The position numbers and the translations under genes were made by a program. From assembly GCA_943735955.1 (NCBI GenBank), contig CALSEQ010000033.1, positions 1,241,001-1,305,000 of the forward strand: a stretch of 64,000 bases of DNA, written 5' to 3'. This document shows positions 17,674 to 31,600 of the stretch, piece by piece. Origin of the DNA: Piscicola geometra (Eukaryota; Annelida; Clitellata; Hirudinida; Piscicolidae). Under the pieces are notes generated by a model. That model saw nothing but the letters and a program-made list of their open reading frames with translations. It was not told where the DNA came from and searched no databases. The stretch's first letter is position 1; every line of letters starts with the position of its first letter.

Positions 17674-17985
17674 TTAATATGCAATATATGTTAATATGCA
17701 ATATATGTAAATATGCAATATATGTTAATATGCAATATATGTAAATATGCAATATATGTAAATATGGAATATATGTTAATATGCAATATATGTAAATATG
17801 CAATATATGTAAATATGCAATATATGTTAATATGCAATATATGTAAATATGCAATATATGTAAATATGCAATATATGTTAATATGCAATTTATGTAAATA
17901 TGCAATATATGTAAAAATGGAATATATGTTAATATGCAATATATGTAAATATGCAATATATGTAAATATGCAATATATGTAAATA
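17674..17985. repeat. 51-bp trimeric sub-array of family A
   Basis: Monomers carrying GTTAATATG in place of GTAAATATG recur every third unit. TTAAT lies at 17,725, 17,776, 17,827, 17,878 and 17,929, a 51-bp period. Similar trimer blocks occur at the window start and near 2,123-2,225, 4,540-4,645, 7,147-7,250 and 10,455-10,560. The change moves the plus-strand TAA by one base, so one plus-strand frame is open here. I regard that frame as non-coding. Confidence 0.85.
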
Positions 17986-18120
17986 TGCAATATATGTAAA
18001 TATGCAATATATGTAAATATGCAATATATGTAAATATGCAGTATATGTAAATATGCAATCTATGTAAATATGCAATATATGTAAATATGCAATATATGTA
18101 AATATGCAATATATGTAAAT

Positions 18121-19240
18121 AGGCAGTATATGTAAATATGCAAATATGCAATATATGCAAATATGCAATATATGCAAATATGCATAATATGCAAATATGC
18201 AATATATGTAAATATGCAATATATGTAAACATGCAATATATGTAAATATGCAATATATGTAAATATGCAATATATGTAAATATGCAATATATGTAAATAT
18301 GCAATTGATGTAAATATGCAAATATGCAATATATGCAAATAGGCAATATATGCAAATATGCAATATATGCAAATATGCAATATATGTAAATATGCAATAT
18401 ATGTAAATATGCAATATATGTAAATATGCAATATATGTAAATATGCAATATATGTAAATATGCAATATATGTAAATATGCAATATATGTAAATATGCAAT
18501 ATATGTAAATATGCAATATATGTAAATTTGCAATATAAGTAAATATGCAATATATGTAAATATGCAATATATGTAAATATGCAATATATGTAAATATGCA
18601 ATATATGTGAATATGCAATATATGTAAATATGCAATATATGTAAATATGCAATATATGTAAATATGCAATATATGTAAATAGGCAGTATATGTAAATATG
18701 CAAATATGCAATATATGCAAATATGCAATATATGCAAATATGCATAATATGCAAATATGCAATATATGTAAATATGCAATATATGTAAACATGCAATATA
18801 TGTAAATATGCAATATATGTAAATATGCAATATATGTAAATATGCAATATATGTAAATATGCAATTGATGTAAATATGCAAATATGCAATATATGCAAAT
18901 AGGCAATATATGCAAATATGCAATATATGCAAATATGCAATATATGTAAATATGCAATATATGTAAATATGCAATATATGTAAATATGCAATATATGTAA
19001 ATATGCAATATATGTAAATATGCAATATATGTAAATATGCAATATATGTAAATATGCAATATATGTAAATATGCAATATATGTAAATTTGCAATATAAGT
19101 AAATATGCAATATATGTAAATATGCAATATATGTAAATATGCAATATATGTAAATATGCAATATATGTGAATATGCAATATATGTAAATATGCAATATAT
19201 GTAAATATGCAATATATGTAAATATGCAATATATGTAAAT
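18121..19240. repeat. 560-bp tandem duplication inside family A
   Basis: The segment starting with AGGCAGTATATG at 18,121 is repeated from 18,681 with the same order of rare variants. CATAATATGC, AAACATGC, CAATTGATG (18,302 and 18,862), AATAGGC and AAATTTGC all fall 560 bp apart. It looks like a recent unequal exchange. Confidence 0.85.
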
Positions 19241-19680
19241 ATGCAGTATATGTAAATATGCAAATATGCAATATATGCAATTATGCAATATATGCAAATA
19301 TGCAATATATGTAAATATGCAATATATGTAAATATGCAATATATGTAAATATGCAATATATGTAAATATGCAATATATGTAAATATGCAATATATGCAAA
19401 TATGCAATATATGTAAATATGCAATATATGTAAATATGCAATATATGTAAATATGCAATATATGTAAATATGCAATATATGTAAATATGCAATATATGTA
19501 AATATGCAATATATGTAAATACGCAATATATGTAAATATGCAATATATGTAAATATGCAATATATGTAAATATGCAATATATGTAAATATGCAAATATGC
19601 AATATATGCAAATATGCAATATATGCAAATATGCAATATATGTAAATATGCAATATATGTAAATATGCAATATCTGTAAA

Positions 19681-22600
19681 TGAAATTTGTAAAATGAAAT
19701 TTGTAAAATGAAATTTGTAAAATGAAATTTGTAAAATGAAATTTGTAAAATGAAATTTGTAAAATGAAATTTGTAAAATGAAATTTGTAAAATAAAATTT
19801 GTAAAATGAAATTTGTAAAATGAAATTTGTAAAATGAAATTTGTAAAATGAAATTTGTAAAATGAAATTTGTAAAATGAAATTTGTAAAATGAAATTTGT
19901 AAAATGAAATTTGTAAAATGAAATTTGTAAAATGAAATTTGTAAAATAAAATTTGTAAAATGAAATTTGTAAAATGAAATTTGTAAAATGAAATTTGTAA
20001 AATGAAATTTGTAAAATGAAATTTGTAAAATGAAATTTGTAAAATAAAATTTGTAAAATGAAATTTGTAAAATGAAATTTGTAAAATGAAATTTGTAAAA
20101 TGAAATTTGTAAAATGAAATTTGTAAAATGAAATTTGTAAAATGAAATTTGTAAAATGAAATTTGTAAAATGAAATTTGTAAAATGAAATTTGTAAAATG
20201 AAATTTGTAAAATGAAATTTGTAAAATGAAATTTGTAAAATGAAATTTGTAAAATGAAATTTGTAAAATGAAATTTGTAAAATGAAATTTGTAAAATGAA
20301 ATTTGTAAAATGAAATTTGTAAAATGAAATTTGTAAAATGAAATTTGTAAAATGAAATTTGTAAAATGAAATTTGTAAAATGAAATTTGTAAAATGAAAT
20401 TTGTAAAATGAAATTTGTAAAATGAAATTTGTAAAATGAAATTTGTAAAATGAAATTTGTAAAATGAAATTTGTAAAATGAAATTTGTAAAATGAAATTT
20501 GTAAAATAAAATTTGTAAAATGAAATTTGTAAAATAAAATTTGTAAAATGAAATTTGTAAAATGAAATTTGTAAAATGAAATTTGTAAAATGAAATTTGT
20601 AAAATGAAATTTGTAAAATGAAATTTGTAAAATGAAATTTGTAAAATGAAATTTGTAAAATGAAATTTGTAAAATGAAATTTGTAAAATGAAATGTGTAA
20701 AATGAAATTTGTAAAATGAAATTTGTAAAATGAAATTTGTAAAATGAAATTTGTAAAATGAAATTTGTAAAATGAAATTTTTAAAATGAAATTTGTAAAA
20801 TGAAATTTTTAAAATGAAATTTGTAAAATGAAATTTTTAAAATGAAATTTGTAAAATGAAATTTTTAAAATGAAATTTGTAAAATGAAATTTGTAAAATG
20901 AAATTTGTAAAATGAAATTCGTAAAATGAAATTTGTGAAATGAAATTTGTGAAATGAAATTTGTAAAATGAAATTTGTAAAATGAAATTTGTAAAATGAA
21001 ATTTGTAAAAGGAAATTTGTAAAATGAAATTTGTAAAAGGAAATTTGTAAAATGAAATTTGTAAAATGAAATTTGTAAAATGAAATTTGTAAAATGAAAT
21101 TTGTAAAATGAAATTTGTAAAATGAAATTTGTAAAATGAAATTTGTAAAATGAAATTTGTAAAATGAAATTTGTAAAATGAAATTTGTAAAATGAAATTT
21201 GTAAAATGAAATTTGTAAAATGAAATTTGTAAAATGAAATTTGTAAAATGAAATTTGTAAAATGAAATTTGTAAAATGAAATTTGTAAAATGAAATTTGT
21301 AAAATGAAATTTGTAAAATGAAATTTGTAAAATGAAATTTGTAAAATGAAATTTGTAAAATGAAATTTGTAAAATGAAATTTGTAAAATGAAATTTGTAA
21401 AATGAAATTTGTAAAATGAAATTTGTAAAATGAAATTTGTAAAATGAAATTTGTAAAATGAAATTTGTAAAATGAAATTTGTTAAATGAAATTTGTAAAA
21501 TGAAATTTGTAAAATGAAATTTGTAAAATGAAATTTGTAAAATGAAATTTGTAAAATGAAATTTTTAAAATGAAATTTGTAAAATGAAATTTTTAAAATG
21601 AAATTTGTAAAATGAAATTTGTAAAATGAAATTTGTAAAATGAAATTCGTAAAATGAAATTTGTGAAATGAAATTTGTGAAATGAAATTTGTAAAATGAA
21701 ATTTGTAAAATGAAATTTGTAAAATGAAATTTGTAAAATGAAATTTGTAAAATGAAATTTGTGAAATGAAATTTGTGAAATGAAATTTGTAAAATGAAAT
21801 TTGTAAAATGAAATTTGTAAAATGAAATTTGTAAAAGGAAATTTCTAAAATGAAATTTGTAAAAGGAAATTTGTAAAATGAAATTTGTAAAATGAAATTT
21901 GTAAAATGAAATTTGTAAAATGAAATTTGTAAAATGAAATTTGTAAAATGAAATTTGTAAAATGAAATTTGTAAAATGAAATTTGTAAAATGAAATTTGT
22001 AAAATGAAATTTGTAAAATGAAATTTGTAAAATGAAATTTGTAAAATGAAATTTGTAAAATGAAATTTGTAAAATGAAAATTGTAAAATGAAATTTGTAA
22101 AATGAAATTTGTAAAATAAAATTTGTAAAATGAAATTTGTAAAATGAAATTTGTAAAATGAAATTTGTAAAATGAAATTTGTAAAATAAAATTTGTAAAA
22201 TGAAATTTGTAAAATGAAATTTGTAAAATGAAATTTGTAAAATGAAATTTGTAAAATGAAATTTGTAAAATGAAATTTGTAAAATGAAATTTGTAAAATG
22301 AAATTTGTAAAATGAAATTTGTAAAATGAAATTTGTAAAATGAAATTTGTAAAATGAAATTTGTAAAATGAAATTTGTAAAATGAAATTTGTAAAATGAA
22401 ATTTGTAAAATGAAATTTGTAAAATGAAATTTGTAAAATGAAATTTGTAAAATGAAATTTGTAAAATGAAATTTGTAAAATGAAATTTGTAAAATGAAAT
22501 TTGTAAAATGAAATTTGTAAAATGAAATTTGTAAAATGAAATTTGTAAAATGAAATTTGTAAAATGAAATTTGTAAAATGAAATTTGTAAAATGAAATTT

Positions 22601-25600
22601 GTAAAATGAAATTTGTAAAATGAAATTTGTAAAATGAAATTTGTAAAATGAAATTTGTAAAATGAAATTTGTAAAATGAAATTTGTAAAATGAAATTTGT
22701 AAAATGAAATTTGTAAAATGAAATTTGTAAAATAAAATTTGTAAAATGAAATTTGTAAAATAAAATTTGTAAAATGAAATTTGTAAAATGAAATTTGTAA
22801 AATGAAATTTGTAAAATGAAATTTGTAAAATGAAATTTGTAAAATGAAATTTGTAAAATGAAATTTGTAAAATGAAATTTGTAAAATGAAATTTGTAAAA
22901 TGAAATTTGTAAAATGAAATTTGTAAAATGAAATTTGTAAAATGAAATTTGTAAAATGAAATTTTTAAAATGAAATTTGTAAAATGAAATTTGTAAAATG
23001 AAATTTGTAAAATGAAATTTGTAAAATGAAATTCGTAAAATGAAATTTGTGAAATGAAATTTGTGAAATGAAATTTGTAAAATGAAATTTGTAAAATGAA
23101 ATTTGTAAAATGAAATTTGTAAAATGAAATTTGTAAAATGAAATTTGTAAAAGGAAATTTGTAAAATGAAATTTGTAAAATGATATTTGTAAAATGATAT
23201 TTGTAAAATGAAATTTGTAAAATGAAATTTGTAAAATGAAATTTGTAAAATGAAATTTGTAAAATGAAATTTGTAAAATGAAATTTGTAAAATGAAATTT
23301 GTAAAATGAAATTTGTAAAATGAAATTTGTAAAATGAAATTTGTAAAATGAAATTTGTAAAATGAAATTTGTAAAATGAAATTTGTAAAATGAAATTTGT
23401 AAAATGAAATTTGTAAAATGAAATTTGTAAAATGAAATTTGTAAAATGAAATTTGTAAAATGAAATTTGTAAAATAAAATTTGTAAAATGAAATTTGTAA
23501 AATGAAATTTGTAAAATGAAATTTGTAAAATGAAATTTGTAAAATGAAATTTGTAAAATGAAATTTGTAAAATGAAATTTGTAAAATGAAATTTGTAAAA
23601 TGAAATTTGTAAAATGAAATTTGTAAAATGAAATTTTTAAAATGAAATTTGTAAAATGAAATTTGTAAAATGAAATTTGTAAAATGAAATTTGTAAAATG
23701 AAATTTGTGAAATGAAATTTGTAAAATGAAATTTGTAAAATGAAATTTGTAAAATGAAATTTGTAAAATGAAATTTGTATAATGAAATTTGTAAAATGAA
23801 ATTTGTAAAATGAAATTTGTAAAATGAAATTTGTAAAATGAAATTTGTAAAATGAAATTTGTAAAATGAAATTTGTAAAATGAAATTTGTAAAATGAAAT
23901 TTGTAAAATGAAATTTGTAAAATGAAATTTGTAAAATGAAATTTGTAAAATGAAATTTGTAAAATGAAATTTGTAAAATGAAATTTGTAAAATGAAATTT
24001 GTAAAATGAAATTTGTAAAATGAAATTTGTAAAATGAAATTTGTAAAATGAAATTTGTAAAATGAAATTTGTAAAATGAAATTTGTAAAATGAAATTTGT
24101 AAAATGAAATTTGTAAAATGAAATTTGTAAAATGAAATTTGTAAAATGAAATTTGTAAAATGAAATTTGTAAAATGAAATTTGTAAAATGAAATTTGTAA
24201 AATGAAATTTGTAAAATGAAATTTGTAAAATGAAATTTGTAAAATGAAATTTGTAAAATGAAATTTGTAAAATGAAATTTGTAAAATGAAATTTGTAAAA
24301 TGAAATTTGTAAAATGAAATTTGTAAAATGAAATTTGTAAAATGAAATTTGTAAAATGAAATTTGTAAAATGAAATTTGTAAAATGAAATTTGTGAAATG
24401 AAATTTGTAAAATGAAATTTGTAAAATGAAATTTGTAAAATGAAATTTGTAAAATGAAATTTGTAAAATGAAATTTGTAAAATGAAATTTGTAAAATGAA
24501 ATTTGGAAAATGAAATTTGTAAAATGAAATTTGTAAAATGAAATTTGTAAAATGAAATTTGTAAAATGAAATTTGTAAAATGAAATTTGTAAAATGAAAT
24601 TTGTAAAATGAAATTTGTAAAATGAAATTTGTAAAATGAAATTTGTAAAATGAAATTTGTAAAATGAAATTTGTAAAATGAAATTTGTAAAATGAAATTT
24701 GTAAAATGAAATTTGTAAAATGAAATTTGTAAAATGAAATTTGTAAAATGAAGTTTGTAAAATGAAATTTGTAAAATGAAATTTGTAAAATGAAATTTGT
24801 AAAATGAAATTTGTAAAATGAAATTTGTAAAATGAAATTTGTAAAATGAAATTTGTAAAATGAAATTTGTAAAATAAAGTTTGTAAAATGAAATTTGTAA
24901 AATGAAATTTGTAAAATGAAATTTGTAAAATGAAATTTGTAAAATGAAATTTGTAAAATGAAATTTGTAAAATGAAATTTGTAAAATGAAATTTGTAAAA
25001 TGAAATTTGTAAAATGAAATTTGTAAAATGAAATTTGTAAAATGAAATTTGTAAAATGAAATTTGTAAAATGAAATTTGTAAAATGAAATTTGTAAAATG
25101 AAATTTGTAAAATGAAATTTGTAAAATGAAATTTGTAAAATGAAATTTGTAAAATGAAATTTGTAAAATGAAATTTGTAAAATGAAATTTGTAAAATGAA
25201 ATTTGTAAAATGAAATTTGTAAAATGAAATTTGTAAAATGAAATTCGTAAAATGAAATTTGTGAAATGAAATTTGTGAAATGAAATTTGTAAAATGAAAT
25301 TTGTAAAATGAAATTTGTAAAATGAAATTTGTAAAAGGAAATTTGTAAAATGAAATTTGTAAAAGGAAATTTGTAAAATGAAATTTGTAAAATGAAATTT
25401 GTAAAATGAAATTTGTAAAATGAAATTTGTAAAATGAAATTTGTAAAATGAAATTTGTAAAATGAAATTTGTAAAATGAAATTTGTAAAATGAAATTTGT
25501 AAAATGAAATTTGTAAAATGAAATTTGTAAAATGAAATTTGTAAAATGAAATTTGTAAAATGAAATTTGTAAAATGAAATTTGTAAAATGAAATTTGTAA

Positions 25601-28600
25601 AATGAAATTTGTAAAATGAAATTTGTAAAATGAAATTTGTAAAATGAAATTTGTAAAATGAAATTTGTAAAATGAAATTTGTAAAATGAAATTTGTAAAA
25701 TGAAATTTGTAAAATAAAATTTGTAAAATGAAATTTGTAAAATGAAATTTGTAAAATGAAATTTGTAAAATGAAATTTGTAAAATGAAATTTGTAAAAAG
25801 AAATTTGTAAAATGAAATTTGTAAAATGAAATTTGTAAAATAAAATTTGTAAAATGAAATTTGTAAAATGAAATTTGTAAAATGAAATTTGTAAAATGAA
25901 ATTTGTAAAATGAAATTTGTAAAATGAAATTTGTAAAATGAAATTTGTAAAATGAAATTTGTAAAATGAAATTTGTAAAATGAAATTTGTAAAATGAAAT
26001 TTGTAAAATGAAATTTGTAAAATGAAATTTGTAAAATGAAATTTGTAAAATGAAATTTGTAAAATGAAATTTGTAAAATGAAATTTGTAAAATGAAATTT
26101 GTAAAATGAAATTTGTAAAATGAAATTTGTAAAATGAAATTTGTAAAATGAAATTTGTAAAATGAAATTTGTAAAATGAAATTTGTAAAATGAAATTTGT
26201 AAAATGAAATTTGTAAAATGAAATTTGTAAAATGAAATTTGTAAAATGAAATTTGTAAAATGAAATTTGTAAAATGAAATTTGTAAAATGAAATTTGTAA
26301 AATGAAATTTGTAAAATGAAATTTGTAAAATGAAATTTGTAAAATGAAATTTGTAAAATGAAATTTGTAAAATGAAATTTGTAAAATGAAATTTGTAAAA
26401 TGAAATTTGTAAAATGAAACTTGTAAAATGAAATTTGTAAAATGAAATTTGTAAAATGAAATTTGTAAAATGAAATTTGTAAAATGAAATTTGTAAAATG
26501 AAATTTGTAAAATGAAATTTGTAAAATGAAATTTGTAAAATGAAATTTGTAAAATGAAATTTGTAAAATGAAATTTGTAAAATGAAATTTGTAAAATGAA
26601 ATTTGTAAAATGAAATTTGTAAAATGAAATTTGTAAAATGAAATTTGTAAAATGAAATTTGTAAAATGAAATTTGTAAAATGAAATTTGTAAAATGAAAT
26701 TTGTAAAATGAAATTCGTAAAATGAAATTTGTAAAATGAAATTTGTAAAATGAAATTTGTAAAATGAAATTTGTAAAATGAAATTTGTAAAATGAAATTT
26801 GTAAAATGAAATTTGTAAAATGAAATTTGTAAAATGAAATTTGTAAAATGAAATTTGTAAAATGAAATTTGTAAAATGAAATTTGTAAAATGAAATTTGT
26901 AAAATGAAATTTGTAAAATGAAATTTGTAAAATGAAATTTGTAAAATGAAATTTGTAAAATGAAATTTGTAAAATGAAATTTGTAAAATGAAATTTGTAA
27001 AATGAAATTTGTGAAATGAAATTTGTAAAATGAAATTTGTAAAATGAAATTTGTAAAATGAAATTTGTAAAATGAAATTTGTAAAATGAAATTTGTAAAA
27101 TGAAATTTGTAAAATGAAATTTGTAAAATGAAATTTGTAAAATGAAATTTGTAAAATGAAATTTGTAAAATGAAATTTGTAAAATGAATTTTGTAAAATG
27201 AACTTTGTAAAATGAACTTTGTAAAATGAAATTTGTAAAATGAAATTTGTAAAATGAAATTTGTAAAATGAAATTTGTAAAATGAAATTTGTAAAATGAA
27301 ATTTGTAAAATGAAATTTGTAAAATGAAGTTTGTAAAATGAAATTTGTAAAATGAAATTTGTAAAATGAAATTTGTAAAATGAAATTTGTAAAATGAAAT
27401 TTGTAAAATGAAATTTGTAAAATGAAATTTGTAAAATGAAATTTGTAAAATGAACTTTGTAAAAAGAAATTTGTAAAATGAAATTTGTAAAATGAAATTT
27501 GTAAAATGAAATTTGTAAAATGAAATTTGTAAAATGAAATTTGTAAAATGAAATTTGTAAAATGAACTTTGTAAAATGAAATTTGTAAAATGAAATTTGT
27601 AAAATGAAATTTGTAAAATGAAATTTGTAAAATGAAATTTGTAAAATGAAATTTGTAAAATGAAATTTGTAAAATGAAATTTGTAAAATGAAATTTGTGA
27701 AATGAAATTTGTAAAATGAAATTTGTAAAATGAAATTTGTAAAATGAAATTTGTAAAATGAAATTTGTAAAATGAAATTTGTAAAATGAAATTTGTAAAA
27801 TGAAATTTGTAAAATGAAATTTGTAAAATGAAATTTGTAAAATGAAATTTGTAAAATGAAATTTGTAAAATGAAATTTCTAAAATGAAATTTGTAAAATG
27901 AAATTTGTAAAATGAACTTTGTAAAATGAACTTTGTAAAATGAAATTTGTAAAATGAAATTTGTAAAATGAAATTTGTAAAATGAAATTTGTAAAATGAA
28001 ATTTGTAAAATGAAATTTGTAAAATGAAATTTGTAAAATGAAATTTGTAAAATGAAATTTGTAAAATGAAATTTGTAAAATGAAATTTGTAAAATGAAAT
28101 TTGTAAAATGAAATTTGTAAAATGAAATTTGTAAAATGAAATTTGTAAAATGAAATTTGTAAAATGAAATTTGTAAAATGAAATTTGTAAAATGAAATTT
28201 GTAAAATGAAATTTGTAAAATGAAATTTGTAAAATGAAATTTGTAAAATGAAATTTGTAAAATGAAATTTGTAAAATGAAATTTGTAAAATGAAATTTGT
28301 AAAATGAAATTTGTAAAATGAAATTTGTAAAATGAAATTTGTAAAATGAAATTTGTAAAATGAAATTTGTAAAATGAAATTTGTAAAATGAAATTTGTAA
28401 AATGAAATTTGTAAAATGAAATTTGTAAAATGAAATTTGTAAAATGAAATTTGTAAAATGAAATTTGTAAAATGAAATTTGTAAAATGAAATTTGTAAAA
28501 TGAAATTTGTAAAATGAAATTTGTAAAATGAAATTTGTAAAATGAAATTTGTAAAATGAAATTTGTAAAATGAAATTTGTAAAATGAAATTTGTAAAATG

Positions 28601-31600
28601 AAATTTGTAAAATGAAATTTGTAAAATGAAATTTGTAAAATGAAATTTGTAAAATGAAATTTGTAAAATGAAATTTGTAAAATGAAATTTGTAAAATGAA
28701 ATTTGTAAAATGAAATTTGTAAAATGAAATTTGTAAAATGAAATTTGTAAAATGAAATTTGTAAAATGAAATTTGTAAAATGAAATTTGTAAAATGAAAT
28801 TTGTAAAATGAAATTTGTAAAATGAACTTTGTAAAAAGAAATTTGTAAAATGAAATTTGTAAAATGAAATTTGTAAAATGAAATTTGTAAAATGAAATTT
28901 GTAAAATGAAATTTGTAAAATGAAATTTGTAAAATGAACTTTGTAAAATGAAATTTGTAAAATGAAATTTGTAAAATGAAATTTGTAAAATGAAATTTGT
29001 AAAATGAAATTTGTAAAATGAAATTTGTAAAATGAAATTTGTAAAATGAAATTTGTAAAATGAAATTTGTAAAATGAAATTTGTAAAATGAAATTTGTAA
29101 AATGAAATTTGTAAAATGAAATTTGTAAAATGAAATTTGTAAAATAAAATTTGTAAAATGAAATTTCTAAAATGAAATTTGTAAAATGAAATTTGTAAAA
29201 TGAAATTTGTAAAATGAAATTTGTAAAATGAAATTTGTAAAATGAAATTTGTAAAATGAAATTTGTAAAATGAAATTTGTAAAATGAAATTTGTAAAATG
29301 AAATTTATAAAATGAAATTTGTAAAATGAAATTTGTAAAATGAAATTTGTAAAATGAAATTTGTAAAATGAAATTTGTAAAATGAAATTTGTAAAATGAA
29401 ATTTGTAAAATGAAATTTGTAAAATGAAATTTGTAAAATGAAATTTGTAAAATGAAATTTGTAAAATGAAATTTGTAAAATGAAATTTGTAAAATGAAAT
29501 TTGTAAAATGAAATTTGTAAAATGAAATTTGTAAAATGAAATTTGTAAAATGAAATTTGTAAAATGAAATTTGTAAAATGAAATTTGTAAAATGAAATTT
29601 GTAAAATGAAGTTTGTAAAATGAAATTTGTAAAATGAAATTTGTAAAATGAAATTTGTAAAATGAAATTTGTAAAATGAAATTTGTAAAATGAAATTTGT
29701 AAAATGAAATTTGTAAAATGAAATTTGTAAAATGAAATTTGTAAAATGAAATTTGTAAAATGAAGTTTGTAAAATGAAATTTGTAAAATGAAATTTGTAA
29801 AATGAAATTTGTAAAATGAAATTTGTAAAATGAAATTTGTAAAATGAAATTTGTAAAATGAAATTTGTAAAATGAAATTTGTAAAATGAAATTTGTAAAA
29901 TAAAGTTTGTAAAATGAAATTTGTAAAATGAAATTTGTAAAATGAAATTTGTAAAATGAAATTTGTAAAATGAAATTTGTAAAATGAAATTTGTAAAATG
30001 AAATTTGTAAAATGAAATTTGTAAAATGAACTTTGTAAAAAGAAATTTGTAAAATGAAATTTGTAAAATGAAATTTGTAAAATGAAATTTGTAAAATGAA
30101 ATTTGTAAAATGAAATTTGTAAAATGAAATTTGTAAAATGAAATTTGTAAAATGAAATTTGTAAAATGAAATTTGTAAAATGAAATTTGTAAAATGAAAT
30201 TTGTAAAATGAAATTTGTAAAATGAAATTTGTAAAATGAAATTTGTAAAATGAAATTTGTAAAATGAAATTTGTGAAATGAAATTTGTAAAATGAAATTT
30301 GTAAAATGAAATTTGTAAAATGAAATTTGTAAAATGAAATTTGTAAAATGAAATTTGTAAAATGAAATTTGTAAAATGAAATTTGTAAAATGAAATTTGT
30401 AAAATGAAATTTGTAAAATGAAATTTGTAAAATGAAATTTGTAAAATGAAATTTGTAAAATGAAATTTGTAAAATGAAATTTGTAAAATGAATTTTGTAA
30501 AATGAACTTTGTAAAATGAACTTTGTAAAATGAAATTTGTAAAATGAAATTTGTAAAATGAAATTTGTAAAATGAAATTTGTAAAATGAAATTTGTAAAA
30601 TGAAATTTGTAAAATGAAGTTTGTAAAATGAAATTTGTAAAATGAAATTTGTAAAATGAAATTTGTAAAATGAAATTTGTAAAATGAAATTTGTAAAATG
30701 AAATTTGTAAAATGAAATTTGTAAAATGAAATTTGTAAAATGAACTTTGTAAAAAGAAATTTGTAAAATGAAATTTGTAAAATGAAATTTGTAAAATGAA
30801 ATTTGTAAAATGAAATTTGTAAAATGAAATTTGTAAAATGAAATTTGTAAAATGAAATTTGTAAAATGAAATTTGTAAAATGAAATTTGTAAAATGAAAT
30901 TTGTAAAATGAAATTTGTAAAATGAAATTTGTAAAATGAAATTTGTAAAATGAAATTTGTAAAATGAAATTTGTAAAATGAAATTCGTAAAATGATATTT
31001 GTGAAAGGAAATTTGTGAAATGAAATTTGTAAAATGAAATTTGTAAAATGAAATTTGTAAAATGAAATTTGTAAAAGGAAATTTGTAAAATGAAATTTGT
31101 AAAAGGAAATTTGTAAAATGAAATTTGTAAAATGAAATTTGTAAAATGAAATTTGTAAAATGAAATTTGTAAAATGAAATTTGTAAAATGAAATTTGTAA
31201 AATGAAATTTGTAAAATGAAATTTGTAAAATGAAATTTGTAAAATGAAATTTGTAAAATGAAATTTGTAAAATGAAATTTGTAAAATGAAATTTGTAAAA
31301 TGAAATTTGTAAAATGAAATTTGTAAAATGAAATTTGTAAAATGAAATTTGTAAAATGAAATTTGTAAAATGAAATTTGTAAAATGAAATTTGTAAAATG
31401 AAATTTGTAAAATGAAATTTGTAAAATGAAATTTGTAAAATGAAATTTGTAAAATGAAATTTGTAAAATGAAATTTGTAAAATGAAATTTGTAAAATGAA
31501 ATTTGTAAAATAAAATTTGTAAAATGAAATTTGTAAAATGAAATTTGTAAAATGAAATTTGTAAAATGAAATTTGTAAAATGAAATTTGTAAAATGAAAT

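Larger units (their letters stand above)
1..19680. repeat. 17-bp satellite array (family A), about 19.7 kb
   Basis: The stretch is an almost pure tandem array of a 17-bp monomer, GTAAATATGCAATATAT, and a very common variant with C for T at the second base. It begins before the window, so its full length is unknown. Frequent single-base variants (TTAAT, AAGTAAAT, AAACATG, AAAGATG, CAATTGATG, CAATCTATG) recur as landmarks. Some junctions carry an extra 8-bp ATATGCAA, giving a 25-bp unit, so the register shifts along the array. The reverse strand has no stop codon in any frame of the consensus, which produces long repetitive open frames. These are not genes: the unit is not a multiple of three and all frames are open alike. 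The base content is extremely AT-rich. It could be centromeric or pericentromeric, but nothing here proves that. Confidence 0.98.

Noticed and set aside
17713..17982. Plus-strand 89-codon frame
   Set aside because: It is created by the 51-bp trimer that shifts the TAA, and is pure satellite.
137..19670. Many long minus-strand open frames (up to about 1,180 codons) in the 17-bp array
   Set aside because: They are by-products of a stop-free 17-bp monomer. All three frames are open, the unit length is not a multiple of three, and there is no sign of coding constraint.
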